The notes under the pieces were generated by a model. The model searched no databases. It was given only the letters and a program-made list of their open reading frames with translations, and had not been told where the DNA came from. 64,000 nucleotides of DNA from Falsiroseomonas bella (GTDB lineage: Bacteria; Pseudomonadota; Alphaproteobacteria; Acetobacterales; Acetobacteraceae): positions 62,001-126,000 of the forward strand of contig NZ_QGNA01000004.1 of NCBI RefSeq assembly GCF_003173615.1, written 5' to 3'. Every line of letters begins with the position of its first letter. The stretch's first letter is position 1. Position numbers and translations under genes: made by a program. Shown here one piece after another: positions 33,341 to 41,062 of the stretch.

Positions 33341-34372
33341 TCAGCGCGCGGGCGGCGCGTAGAGCAGGCCGCCGCGGGTCCAGATGTTGTTCATGCCGCG
33401 CTCCAGCCCGAGCGGCGTGTTGGTGCCGAGATGGCGCTCGAAGATCTCGCCGTAGTTGCCGAAGGTGCGGATGATCTGGCGGGCATAGTCGGCGCGCGCG
33501 GCGCCCAGGCTCTCGCCCATGTTGCCCTCGACGCCGAGCAGGCGGCGCACGACGGGGTTGGTGGAGGAGCCGGCGATCTGCTCGACATTCGCGCTCGTGA
33601 TGCCGAGTTCCTCGGCGTCGATCAGCGCGAAGGTCGTCCAGGCCACGATGTTGGTCAGCTCCTCGTCGCCCTGGCGGATGGTGACGGCGAGCGGCTCCTT
33701 CGACAGGCGCTCGGGCAGGATCACGTGGTCGGCCGGGCGGGTCAGCAGCGTGCGCTGCGCGGCCAGCGCGGCGAAGTCGTTGGTGAAGACGTCGCAGCGG
33801 CCGCTGTCATAGGCGCGACGGATCTCGTCGAGGTCGGCGATGACCACCGGGGTGAAGCGCAGGTTGTTGGCGCGGAAGTAGTCGGCGATGTTGAGCTCGG
33901 TCGTGGTGCCGGGCTGCACGCACACCGTCGCGCCGTTCAGCTGGCGGGCGCTGGTCACGTTCAGGCGGCGCGGCACCATCAGCGCCTGGCCGTCATAGAA
34001 GGTGATGGCGGGCTGGTTGAAGCGGTTGACGTTGGTGTCGCGCGTCAGCGTCCAGGTCGTGTTGTTGGAGAGCACGTCCACCTCGCCCGCGGAGAGCGCC
34101 GGGAAGCGGCTCTGCGTGGTGACGGGCACGAACTCGACCTTGGACGGGTCGCCGAAGATGGTGATCGCGATGGCGCGGCAGATCTCGACATTGAAGCCGC
34201 CCCAGCGGCCCTGGCTGTCGGGCACGCCGAAGCCGGGGTTGGACGGGCCCTGCACGCCGCAGCGGAGCGTGCCGCGCTGCTTGATCTGGTCCAGGTCGCG
34301 CCCGGCCAGCGCCTCGTTCACGCCAAGCGTCATGAAGGCCGCCGCGGCCGCGGCGAGCATGGTGAACTTCAT
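33341..34372 (-). CDS. aapJ: General amino-acid-binding periplasmic protein AapJ-like
   Basis: This 343-residue secreted binding protein has a Sec signal (MKFTMLAAAAAAFMTLGV, cut near 'NEALAG'). The mature part starts 'IKQRGTLRCGVQGPSNPGFG', then 'GRWGGFNVEICRAIAITIFG' and 'RFPALSAGEVDVLSNNTTW', the hallmark of AapJ/BztA proteins. 'LERGMNNIWTRGGLLYAPP' closes it, again typical. ATG at 34370-34372 has GAGGGAGAC upstream; the longer frame adds an unrelated basic stretch. It is the first gene of the aapJ-aapQ-aapM set on the minus strand and would feed a wide range of L-amino acids to the permeases. Confidence 0.93.
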   Translation of the reverse strand: MKFTMLAAAAAAFMTLGVNEALAGRDLDQIKQRGTLRCGVQGPSNPGFGVPDSQGRWGGFNVEICRAIAITIFGDPSKVEFVPVTTQSRFPALSAGEVDVLSNNTTWTLTRDTNVNRFNQPAITFYDGQALMVPRRLNVTSARQLNGATVCVQPGTTTELNIADYFRANNLRFTPVVIADLDEIRRAYDSGRCDVFTNDFAALAAQRTLLTRPADHVILPERLSKEPLAVTIRQGDEELTNIVAWTTFALIDAEELGITSANVEQIAGSSTNPVVRRLLGVEGNMGESLGAARADYARQIIRTFGNYGEIFERHLGTNTPLGLERGMNNIWTRGGLLYAPPAR

Positions 34373-34560
34373 TGGTGTCTCCCTCGTCTCCCGGCGGCCG
34401 AAGGACGGGGCCGCGAAGCCGCGCACATCGCAGCGGCCGCGAAAAATTGCAAGGGCGCAATCTATCCTTCATGTGGACGAAATTTCCCGGTCTGCGCGCG
34501 CCCTGGGCGTCCTGCCGCTTGCGGGCGCTGCAGCCTGCCCAGGGCGCGGGCAGGGGTGGT

Positions 34561-36165
34561 CTAGCCGGGCCTCGCGGCCATTGCGGCCAGCAGGCCCAGC
34601 ACGACGGCCAGCAGCGAAAGGCCGGCCGCGGGCCAGGGCCTGAACAGCGTCTCGAAGCGGAGGATGGCGCGGCCCAGCGCCTCGCGCGGGGCGGCACCGC
34701 GCCGCGCCAGGACGAGCAGGTCGCCCTCCGGCAGGACCGGCACGCGATCCGCGATGCGCCGCCAGGGCCAGGCGAGCGCGGCGCCGAGCAGCACCGGCGC
34801 CACGGCCGCGAGGCTCCAGATCTTGCCGGCATCCGCGCCCACGACCGGCAGCAGCAGCCATGGCAGCACGAGCGCCGCGGTGCCGAGGCCGAGCCAGGGC
34901 CCGAGCAGGCCGGGCGGCGCGCGCCCTTCGGGCTCGGCCGCCGCGGCGTCCATCACGCGGCGCACGAAATGCAGCATCAGCAGCGTGGAGCCGAAGGCCG
35001 ACAGCGCGGCGCACCAGGCGGCGATCCCGGCGCCGAGCTCGTCCTTCACCGCCGCCTTGGCCAGGGCGCCGCCGGTGGGCGGCAGGCCGCCGAAGCCGAG
35101 TGCCAGCAGCAGTGCCAGCGGCAGCACCCAGCGCCGCGCGCCCGGCCCCGTCGCCAGCGCTACGCCGACGCCGAGGAACAGCGCGCCCTTCGCCAGCATG
35201 TGGTGCAGCGCGTAGAAGGCCGCGTGCAGGCCGCTCGCGCCGATGTCGAGCACGATGCCCATGCCGAGCACCGCGCCGATGACGCCCATCTGGCTGACGG
35301 TGGAATAGGCCAGCACGGTCTTCGGGTTGCGCTGCGCCAGCCCGGCCACCACGCCCCAATAGGCGGTGAGGAAGCCGAGCACGGCGAGCGCGGTGCCCCA
35401 TCCGCCGGGCGCGCCGTGCTCCGGCAGGAAGCGGATCAGCCCGATCACGCCGGCCTTCACGATCGCGCCGCTCAGCACCGCGGAGGCCGGCATGGGGGCC
35501 GCGGGATGCGCCACGGGCAGCCAGACATGCAGCGGCACGAGGCCCATCTTCAGCCCGAAGCCGAGCACGAGCAGCAGCGCGGTGACGGCGCCGCCCGGAC
35601 TCGCCGCGAGCGGCGGCACGACGTCGGCGATGGCGATGGATTCGCCCGGCGCGCCGACGGCGAGCAGCGCGAAGGCGAAGAGCAGCGCGATCTCGCCCAG
35701 CACGGCCAGCAGCAGATAGAGCGCGCCCGCGCGGATCGCCGCGGCCGTGCCGTCCTGCACCACCAGGCCGAAGCCGGCGAGGCTCGCCACCGCGAAGGCG
35801 AGATAGAAGCTGCCGAGATCGCCCGCGATGAAGACGCCGAGGCTGCCGGATTGCGTCAGCAGCCACCAGGCGGCGAAGCGCGGCTGGTCGCCGAGATAGG
35901 CGCGCGCATAGAGTCCCGCGGCGCTCCAGAGCAGCGCGGCGCCGCCGAGGAGCAGCGCGCCGGGCAGGTCGAGCAGCAGGGTCAGCCGCAGCCCGCCCGC
36001 ATCGGCGACCAGCGGCGGCACATGACCGACCAGCAGCGCGACGATCAGCGCCGGCAGCGGCGCCGCCCAAAGCCGTTTCTGGACGTGCGCGCGCGCCGAC
36101 GGCCAGGCGAGCGCAATGCACATCGCCAGCGGCATCAGGGGCGCAAGGACGAGCAAAAAGCTCAT
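34561..36165 (-). CDS. Mrp/Mbh-type antiporter-like subunit, second ND4/ND5-type protein
   Basis: This 534-residue inner-membrane protein of the proton-pumping 'antiporter-like' family (NuoL/M/N, MrpA/D) has about 14 helices. 'LLTQSGSLGVFIAGDLGSFYLAF' contains the conserved Gly/Asp segment, and 'GLKMGLVPLHVWLPVAHPAAP' carries the Lys-x-x-x-x-P-x-H-x-W-L-P-x-A-H signature with the coupling Lys. 'YSTVSQMGVIGAVLG' and 'HHMLAKGALFLGVGVAL' follow. It overlaps the preceding MrpD-like gene by ATGA and is last in the operon. It is a second D-type subunit rather than MrpA, because it lacks the DUF4040/MrpB-type C-terminus. Confidence 0.85.
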   Translation of the reverse strand: MSFLLVLAPLMPLAMCIALAWPSARAHVQKRLWAAPLPALIVALLVGHVPPLVADAGGLRLTLLLDLPGALLLGGAALLWSAAGLYARAYLGDQPRFAAWWLLTQSGSLGVFIAGDLGSFYLAFAVASLAGFGLVVQDGTAAAIRAGALYLLLAVLGEIALLFAFALLAVGAPGESIAIADVVPPLAASPGGAVTALLLVLGFGLKMGLVPLHVWLPVAHPAAPMPASAVLSGAIVKAGVIGLIRFLPEHGAPGGWGTALAVLGFLTAYWGVVAGLAQRNPKTVLAYSTVSQMGVIGAVLGMGIVLDIGASGLHAAFYALHHMLAKGALFLGVGVALATGPGARRWVLPLALLLALGFGGLPPTGGALAKAAVKDELGAGIAAWCAALSAFGSTLLMLHFVRRVMDAAAAEPEGRAPPGLLGPWLGLGTAALVLPWLLLPVVGADAGKIWSLAAVAPVLLGAALAWPWRRIADRVPVLPEGDLLVLARRGAAPREALGRAILRFETLFRPWPAAGLSLLAVVLGLLAAMAARPG

Positions 36166-37640
36166 GGCGCGCCGACGCGCACGAGGCCGAGATCCTTGAG
36201 CGGGACCAGGCCGAGCAGGATCGAGGCGAGGGCGAGCGCCAGCACGCAGAGTTCCTGCGCGCGCGGCACCGGGCGTGCCTCGCAGCCCGGCGCCGGCGGC
36301 GCCAGGGCGGCCGCGACGATGCGATAGACATAGCCGCCGGTCAGCAGTCCGCCCGAGAGGATCACCAGCGACCACCACCATTGCCCGGTCTCGACCGAGG
36401 CGCGCAGCAGCAGCCATTTCGCGCCGAAGCCGCCGCTCGGCGGCAGGCCCATCAAGGAGAGGCCGCCCATCGCGAAGGCGATGACGGTGATCGGCATCAC
36501 GCGGGCCGCGCCGCCGAGGGCAGCGACGCGGTCATGCCCGAGCGAGGCGGCGATCAGGCCGGCGCCCAGGAACATCGCGGCCTTGGCGAGCGCGTGGGAG
36601 ACCGCCTGCAGCACGCCGCCGAGCCAGGCGCGCGAGGCCGTCTCGGCATCGCCGGCCGCGAGCAGCGGGAACATCAGGAACAGGTAGCCCATCTGGGCGA
36701 CGGTGGAGTAGGCGACGAGCAGCTTCAGTCGTTCCTGCCGCAGCGCGACGACGCTGCCGATGAGGATCGCCGCGGCGCCGAGTGCCGCAAGCAGCGTGCC
36801 GCCGTTCAGCACCACCGGCGCGGGCAGCACCCAGAACCACAGCCGCAGCAGCAGCACGAAGGCGCCCTTCACGACCAGGCCAGAGAGCAGCGCGGAGGCC
36901 GCGGCGGGCGCGCCGGCATGGGCGGGCGGCAGCCAGAGATGCAGCGGGAACAGCGCCATCTTCGCGATCAGCCCCGCCGTCATCAGCGCGCCCGCGACCA
37001 GGGTCGGCGCATCGGCGCGCGTGCGCCCGGCCAGCAGCGCGATGTCGAGCGTGCCATGGGCGCCGTAGAGCAGCCCGGCGCCGAGCAGGTAGAGCACGGA
37101 GCCGATCAGCGCGAAGAGCAGGTAGCGCAGCTCCGACTTGAACTGGCTCGGCTTGCCGTCGAGGCAGGCCAGCGCCAGCGCGGTGAAGGTCAGCATCTCC
37201 AGCGCGACGAAGAGGTTGAACAGGTCGCCGCCGAGGAAGGCCGCGGCGAGCGAGGCCGCCAGCGCGGGCAGGAAGCACCAATAGGCATAGGCGGCGCGCG
37301 TCTCCTGCGCGCCGCGCGGCGTGGCGTAGGGCGCGCGGCCGAACAGCGCGACGGCGAGCAGCACGACGGCGCCCGTCAGCAGCATGGCGGCGGAAAGGCC
37401 GTCGGCGCGCAGCGCCATGCCGAGCGGCGGCTGCCAACCCCCGATCAGGTAGGCCAGCGGCGCGCCGCCGCGCTGCACCTGCAGGGCGATCGCGAAGGCG
37501 ATGACCAGCCACAGCGCCAGCGCGCCGAGCGCGATGCGCTGCGCATGGCGCCCACCCGCGACGAAGGCGAGCAGCATCGCGCCCGCCGGCAGTGTCAGCG
37601 CCAGCACGAGCAGCCAGCCTTCCGGCGTTGTCGCCGTCAC
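36162..37640 (-). CDS. MrpD/MbhH-like antiporter subunit
   Basis: This 492-residue membrane protein belongs to the same family. 'LLLTGAVVLLAVALFGR' is followed by 'FLGGDLFNLFVALEMLTFTAL', which contains the conserved N-L-F-V-x-x-E segment with the key Glu. Then come 'KMALFPLHLWLPPAHAGAP' with the coupling Lys and His, 'YSTVAQMGYLFLMFPL' and 'HALAKAAMFLGAGLIA'. It overlaps the K/MrpC-like gene (4 bases) and the second D-type subunit (4 bases). It is the best match to MrpD in the operon. With the small subunits it should exchange Na+ or K+ for H+ across the inner membrane. Confidence 0.87.
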   Translation of the reverse strand: MTATTPEGWLLVLALTLPAGAMLLAFVAGGRHAQRIALGALALWLVIAFAIALQVQRGGAPLAYLIGGWQPPLGMALRADGLSAAMLLTGAVVLLAVALFGRAPYATPRGAQETRAAYAYWCFLPALAASLAAAFLGGDLFNLFVALEMLTFTALALACLDGKPSQFKSELRYLLFALIGSVLYLLGAGLLYGAHGTLDIALLAGRTRADAPTLVAGALMTAGLIAKMALFPLHLWLPPAHAGAPAAASALLSGLVVKGAFVLLLRLWFWVLPAPVVLNGGTLLAALGAAAILIGSVVALRQERLKLLVAYSTVAQMGYLFLMFPLLAAGDAETASRAWLGGVLQAVSHALAKAAMFLGAGLIAASLGHDRVAALGGAARVMPITVIAFAMGGLSLMGLPPSGGFGAKWLLLRASVETGQWWWSLVILSGGLLTGGYVYRIVAAALAPPAPGCEARPVPRAQELCVLALALASILLGLVPLKDLGLVRVGAP

Positions 37641-37969
37641 GAATCGGGCGCCGTCGGTTCGGGCGGATCCTCGGCGACGGTCGCGGCGCCGGTGATCTGA
37701 TACAGGCGCAGCGTCAGCACCAGCGCGAGCGCGGTGGCGGCGAAGGCGACGACGAGGCCGGTGATGACCATGGCCTGCGGCACCGGATCGGCGGCGAGCC
37801 CCGCCCCCGCGCCGCGCCGCGCCACCACGCCGAACAGCAGGAAGACGCCGGCGCCGAGCAGGTTGAAGGCGATGATCTTGCGCAGCACCTCGGCCTGCGC
37901 GACGAGGCCGTAGAGCCCGATGGCGACGAGGCCGCAGGCGGCCAGCGCCAGGATGTCCGTGCCCGTCAT
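37637..37969 (-). CDS. MrpC/NuoK-like antiporter subunit
   Basis: This 110-residue protein has three helices, homologous to NuoK and MrpC. 'LAACGLVAIGLYGLVAQAEV' and 'LRKIIAFNLLGAGVFLLF' correspond to helices 1 and 2, and 'DPVPQAMVITGLVVAFAATALAL' is the signature of helix 3 (D-P-V/L-P-Q-A-x-V-I-T-x-I-V-I). ATG at 37967-37969 overlaps the upstream gene's stop. Its C-terminus shares four bases with the MrpD-like gene. The longer open frame on this strand is a shadow of the MrpB-like gene. Confidence 0.88.
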   Translation of the reverse strand: MTGTDILALAACGLVAIGLYGLVAQAEVLRKIIAFNLLGAGVFLLFGVVARRGAGAGLAADPVPQAMVITGLVVAFAATALALVLTLRLYQITGAATVAEDPPEPTAPDS

Positions 37970-38913
37970 GCGCGGCGCCGTCGCTCCGGCGGGCCGGCGA
38001 TGAGGCAGGCCAGCGCGGCGGCGACGGAGAGCGTCATCGCCGCCTCGATCAGCAGGATCAGCGGCTTCGCGAAGCCGGGCGGATAGGCGAGGAAGCCCTC
38101 GGCAACCACGAAGCCCGCAAGCCCGACCGCGAGGAAGGTGAGCGGTCCGATCGCGATCATCAAGCGCAGGCGCCAGTCGGTGACGGAGGGCGGGCGGACC
38201 AGGCCGGCGATCCAGGGCAGCACCCACATCGCGGCGAGGATCGTGCCGCCCTGGAACTTGCCGCCCGGCGAATCGGCGCCGACCCAGGCGATGTAGATGC
38301 CGATGACGATGCCGACCGGCGGCAGGATGCGGGCGAGCAGGGAGAGCGGCCCGTGTTCCTCGCGCTGGAAGACCGGGCCGGGCCGCCCGCCCCAGCGATG
38401 ATCCGCCGCCATGGACCACACGGCGAGCACCGCGAAGACCAGCACGATCGCCTCGAGCAGCGTGTCCAGGCCGCGATGCGCCATCAGCACGGCGGAGACG
38501 GGATTGCCGAGGCCGAGCGGCGCGGTGCCGGCCAGCGCGGCCTCCGCCAGGCTCGGCGCGGGATCGGGCAGGGACAGGACGCCATAGGCCAGCGCACCGC
38601 CGACGCTCAGCGCCAGCAGCGCGGCGAGGGCGCGCTGCGCACGGCTCGGCGTGGCGGCCGAGATCTCCGCCTCGCCGCCGCGCAGCCGGGCGACGACGTA
38701 GAGAAGGATGACGCCGGTGGCGCCGGCGCCGATCGCGGCCTCGGTCAGCGCCACATCCACGGCGCCGAGCCGAACCCAGACCAGCGTCAGCAGCAGGCCG
38801 GTGACGACGAAGCCGATCACGGCGGCGAATTGCGACCGCGCGGCGAGGGTCCAGGCCGCGGTGCCGAGCACGGCGAGCGCCAGGAGGAGATCGAGCAGGA
38901 GGCCGGCGGTCAC
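37966..38913 (-). CDS. MrpA-C-terminus/MrpB-like fused subunit (MbhD-E-F equivalent)
   Basis: This 315-residue membrane protein has two recognisable parts. Residues 1-~75 are DUF4040-like ('FVVTGLLLTLVWVRLGAVDV', then 'ALTEAAIGAGATGVILL'), which in MrpA is a C-terminal segment and in Mbh a separate subunit (MbhD). After a linker with 'AHRGLDTLLEAIVLVFAVLA' (MbhE-like), residues ~185-315 match MrpB ('GIYIAWVGADSPGGKFQGGT'). So MrpA's C-terminal pieces are fused to MrpB without MrpA's large ND5-like part. It overlaps both neighbours by four bases. The pumping role in that position would be carried by the two D-type subunits. Confidence 0.83.
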   Translation of the reverse strand: MTAGLLLDLLLALAVLGTAAWTLAARSQFAAVIGFVVTGLLLTLVWVRLGAVDVALTEAAIGAGATGVILLYVVARLRGGEAEISAATPSRAQRALAALLALSVGGALAYGVLSLPDPAPSLAEAALAGTAPLGLGNPVSAVLMAHRGLDTLLEAIVLVFAVLAVWSMAADHRWGGRPGPVFQREEHGPLSLLARILPPVGIVIGIYIAWVGADSPGGKFQGGTILAAMWVLPWIAGLVRPPSVTDWRLRLMIAIGPLTFLAVGLAGFVVAEGFLAYPPGFAKPLILLIEAAMTLSVAAALACLIAGPPERRRRA

Positions 38914-39251
38914 GGCACGCCCCCCTCACCCAACCCTCTACCCCCTGAGGGGGGAGAGGGCATGGCGTGTTCGTCCCTCGCCGCCGCGGCGCCGATGAGC
39001 TGCGCGGCAGTGGCGCCGCCGATGACGACCAGCACCCAGATCAGCAGCAGCTTCAGCGCCGCGCCGAGACCCGGCGCCAGCGGCAGCAGCCCGAGCACGA
39101 TCAGGCCGAGGCCGAGATTGTCCGCCTTGGTCAGCGCATGCACGCGGCTCAGCGTGTCCGGAAAGCGGATCAGCCCTGCCGTGCCGGCGACGAAGAAGAA
39201 CACCCCGGCCAGCACGCAGGCCGTGCTGAAGGCGCCGACAAGAAGGCTCAT
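38910..39251 (-). CDS. MrpG-like antiporter subunit with repeat-derived C-terminus
   Basis: This 113-residue membrane protein has three helices. 'VLAGVFFFVAGTAGLIRFPD' and 'TLSRVHALTKADNLGLGLIV' are the MrpG/MnhG signature (R-F-P-D-x-x-x-R-x-H-A-x-T-K). The third helix 'LLLIWVLVVIGGATAAQLIG' ends at residue ~88. The last ~17 residues (MPSPPSGGRGLGEGGVP) are encoded by a copy of the palindromic repeat, which therefore replaced or extended the native C-terminus. The stop overlaps the next start by four bases, so the element was accommodated without breaking coupling. Confidence 0.86.
   Translation of the reverse strand: MSLLVGAFSTACVLAGVFFFVAGTAGLIRFPDTLSRVHALTKADNLGLGLIVLGLLPLAPGLGAALKLLLIWVLVVIGGATAAQLIGAAAARDEHAMPSPPSGGRGLGEGGVP
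38920..38960 (+). repeat. GC-rich palindromic element, copy 2 (inside mrpG-like gene)
   Basis: CCCTCT at 38934-38939 pairs with AGAGGG at 38955-38960, and CCCCC at 38941-38945 pairs with GGGGG at 38949-38953, with one A/G bulge and loop TGA. A C-rich CCCCCCTCACCC tract lies to the left as in copies 1 and 3. It has more mismatches than the others, which may reflect selection to keep the reading frame open, since it encodes the end of the MrpG-like protein. Confidence 0.72.
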
Positions 39252-39511
39252 CGCGGGCCGACCAGCCGCGCCGCCATGACGAAGGCAACCGAAGTGAAGG
39301 CGCCGAGCAGGGCAAGCAGCAGCGCGACGTCCAGTATGGCGCCGTCGCCATAGGCACCTGCGACCAGCAGCAGCGCCGCGATGCCGCCGGTGCACAGAAG
39401 CTGCGCGGCCATCAGCCGGTCGGCGCGGCGCGGCCCGCGCAGCACCCGCCACAGCCCGGCCAGCACGCTGAGCAGCACGACGAAGGCGGCGCCGAGCAGG
39501 ATCTCCGTCAT
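39248..39511 (-). CDS. MrpF-like antiporter subunit
   Basis: This 87-residue membrane protein has three helices. 'VLLSVLAGLWRVLRGPRRADRLMA' contains the MrpF signature (R-V/L-x-x-G-P-x-x-x-D-R-x-x-A), and 'DGAILDVALLLALLGAFTSVAF' is helix 3 with its conserved Asp-x-A. ATG at 39509-39511 overlaps the mrpE-like stop by four bases, and its own stop overlaps mrpG. Small E, F and G subunits are required for assembly and ion exchange in Mrp complexes. Confidence 0.87.
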   Translation of the reverse strand: MTEILLGAAFVVLLSVLAGLWRVLRGPRRADRLMAAQLLCTGGIAALLLVAGAYGDGAILDVALLLALLGAFTSVAFVMAARLVGPR

Positions 39512-40017
39512 CGCGGCGTGCCCAGCGCGGCGGCCACCGTGCCCTCGGTCGCGCCGAGTTCCGCCGCATGCGGTGCGCGCGTGTCGAGTACATGCACGCG
39601 CAGCGTCGCGTCCTTGCTGTCCAGCGGCAGCGCGCCCGGCGCGAGGCTCGCGAGCAGCCGGAAGCCGTCCTGTGCGGGGCCGGGCGGCAGGCGCTGCGGC
39701 ATCGCGACGACGCCGGGGGCGAGGCGCATGTCGCGCGACAATGCGCGCCGGGCGATGTCCCAGCCGGCTGCCGCGCTCTGCCGAAGCGTCTCGGCTGCCA
39801 GGCGGGCCAGCACGGCCGGCGCGATGCGCGCCGCGCCAGGCGGCAGCAGCACGAGGCTCGCGCGCGTGGCGAGCACGGCGGCAAGCAGACCGAAGGGGAG
39901 GCCGGCGGGATCGGGCCCCGCCACCACCAGCCACAGGCTGAACAGCGCCGCTCCGCGCAGCAGGGCGGCGCGACGCGGGCGCGGGGAGGGGGGCGGGGGT
40001 GGCGGCACGGCCAGCAT
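39508..40017 (-). CDS. MrpE-like antiporter subunit
   Basis: This 169-residue protein has an N-terminal hydrophobic pair ('LLRGAALFSLWLVVAGPDPA', 'GLPFGLLAAVLATRASLVLL') and a soluble C-terminal domain 'PLDSKDATLRVHVLDTRAP', which corresponds to the MrpE segment 'P-x-x-x-L-x-V-H-x-L-D'. Divergence is higher than in the F and G subunits, and the Pro-rich start (LAVPPPPPPSPRPRR) is unusual. ATG at 40015-40017 is the first start after the divergent LysR promoter region. It is the first gene of the seven-gene operon. Confidence 0.78.
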   Translation of the reverse strand: MLAVPPPPPPSPRPRRAALLRGAALFSLWLVVAGPDPAGLPFGLLAAVLATRASLVLLPPGAARIAPAVLARLAAETLRQSAAAGWDIARRALSRDMRLAPGVVAMPQRLPPGPAQDGFRLLASLAPGALPLDSKDATLRVHVLDTRAPHAAELGATEGTVAAALGTPR

Positions 40018-40115
40018 TCTACTGATCCCGGATTGCCGCGGCGTCCAGAGACTGTGCCCCGCGTGCCCGCCTGGGCCCTTGATCCCAGCCGGCATCGCGC
40101 GCCATCTGCCCGGCG

Positions 40116-40991
40116 ATGCGCCTGCCCGACCTCGATCTCGATCTTCTGCGCTGCTTCGTGCTGGTGGCGGAGACGCGCGGCTTCACCGCGGCGGGCGACG
40201 CGATGGGCCTCACGCAATCCGCCGTCAGCTTGCGGATCAAGCGGCTGGAGGAGGTGGTGCGGCGGCCGCTCTTCGACCGCACCACGCGGCATGTCTCCCT
40301 GACGCGGGAGGGGGAGCTGCTGCTGGGCTATGCGCGGCGGCTGCTGGCGCTGAACGACGAGGCGGTGCGCCGGCTGGCGGCGCCGCCTGTGGCGGGGCGG
40401 CTCCGGCTTGGCGTCGCCGATCATTTCGTGCCGCGCAGCCTGGCGCCGATCCTCGCCCGCTTCGCCCGCACCTATCCCGAGGTGCGGCTGGAGGTGGAGG
40501 TGGGGCGCAGCCATGAGCTGCGCGCCAAGCAGGCGGAAGGCGGGCTCGACCTGGTGCTGGGCAAGCGGCGCGACGGGGAGACGGCGGGCACGCCGATCTG
40601 GACCGAGCAGGTGGTCTGGGCCGCCGCGCCCGACTGGAGCGCGCCGGAGGACCGCCCGCTGCCGCTGGCGCTGCTGCCGGAAGGCTGCCTGTTTCGCGAA
40701 CGCGCGCTGGCCGCCCTGGCGCGGGCCGGGCTCGATCACGAGACGGTCTTCACCTGCGACAGCCTGCTCGGCCTGGCGGCGGCGGCGCAGGCCGGATTCG
40801 CGCTGACGGTGCTCGGCCGCTCGGGCTTCCCGCCCGGGCTGGTGGAGATCCCGGGCCTGCCGGAACTCGGCGTGGTGGAGATGGCGGTGTTCGGCGACCC
40901 GGCGGGGCGGCACCAGGTGGTGAGCCCGCTGGTCGGCTTCATCCGGGACAGCCTGGTGAGCCCGAACCAGGAACAATCAATTTCAGGTTGA
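40116..40991 (+). CDS. LysR-family transcriptional regulator
   Basis: This 291-residue regulator has an N-terminal winged helix-turn-helix ('LDLDLLRCFVLVAETRGFTA', 'AGDAMGLTQSAVSLRIKRLE', 'LFDRTTRHVSLTREGELLL') and a C-terminal periplasmic-binding-like effector domain ('RLRLGVADHFVPRSLAPILA'). It is divergent from the mrpE-like gene with 98 bases between the two starts, the common LysR arrangement, so control of the antiporter operon is likely but not shown. No clear T-N11-A inverted repeat was identified by eye in the gap. The effector is unknown. Confidence 0.91.
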   Translation: MRLPDLDLDLLRCFVLVAETRGFTAAGDAMGLTQSAVSLRIKRLEEVVRRPLFDRTTRHVSLTREGELLLGYARRLLALNDEAVRRLAAPPVAGRLRLGVADHFVPRSLAPILARFARTYPEVRLEVEVGRSHELRAKQAEGGLDLVLGKRRDGETAGTPIWTEQVVWAAAPDWSAPEDRPLPLALLPEGCLFRERALAALARAGLDHETVFTCDSLLGLAAAAQAGFALTVLGRSGFPPGLVEIPGLPELGVVEMAVFGDPAGRHQVVSPLVGFIRDSLVSPNQEQSISG

Positions 40992-41062
40992 ATTATAGGC
41001 ATCCGTAAACCACCCTGGCACGACATGCGGTGTTCGTGTCGAGGGTGGGCGATGGCGCGCCG

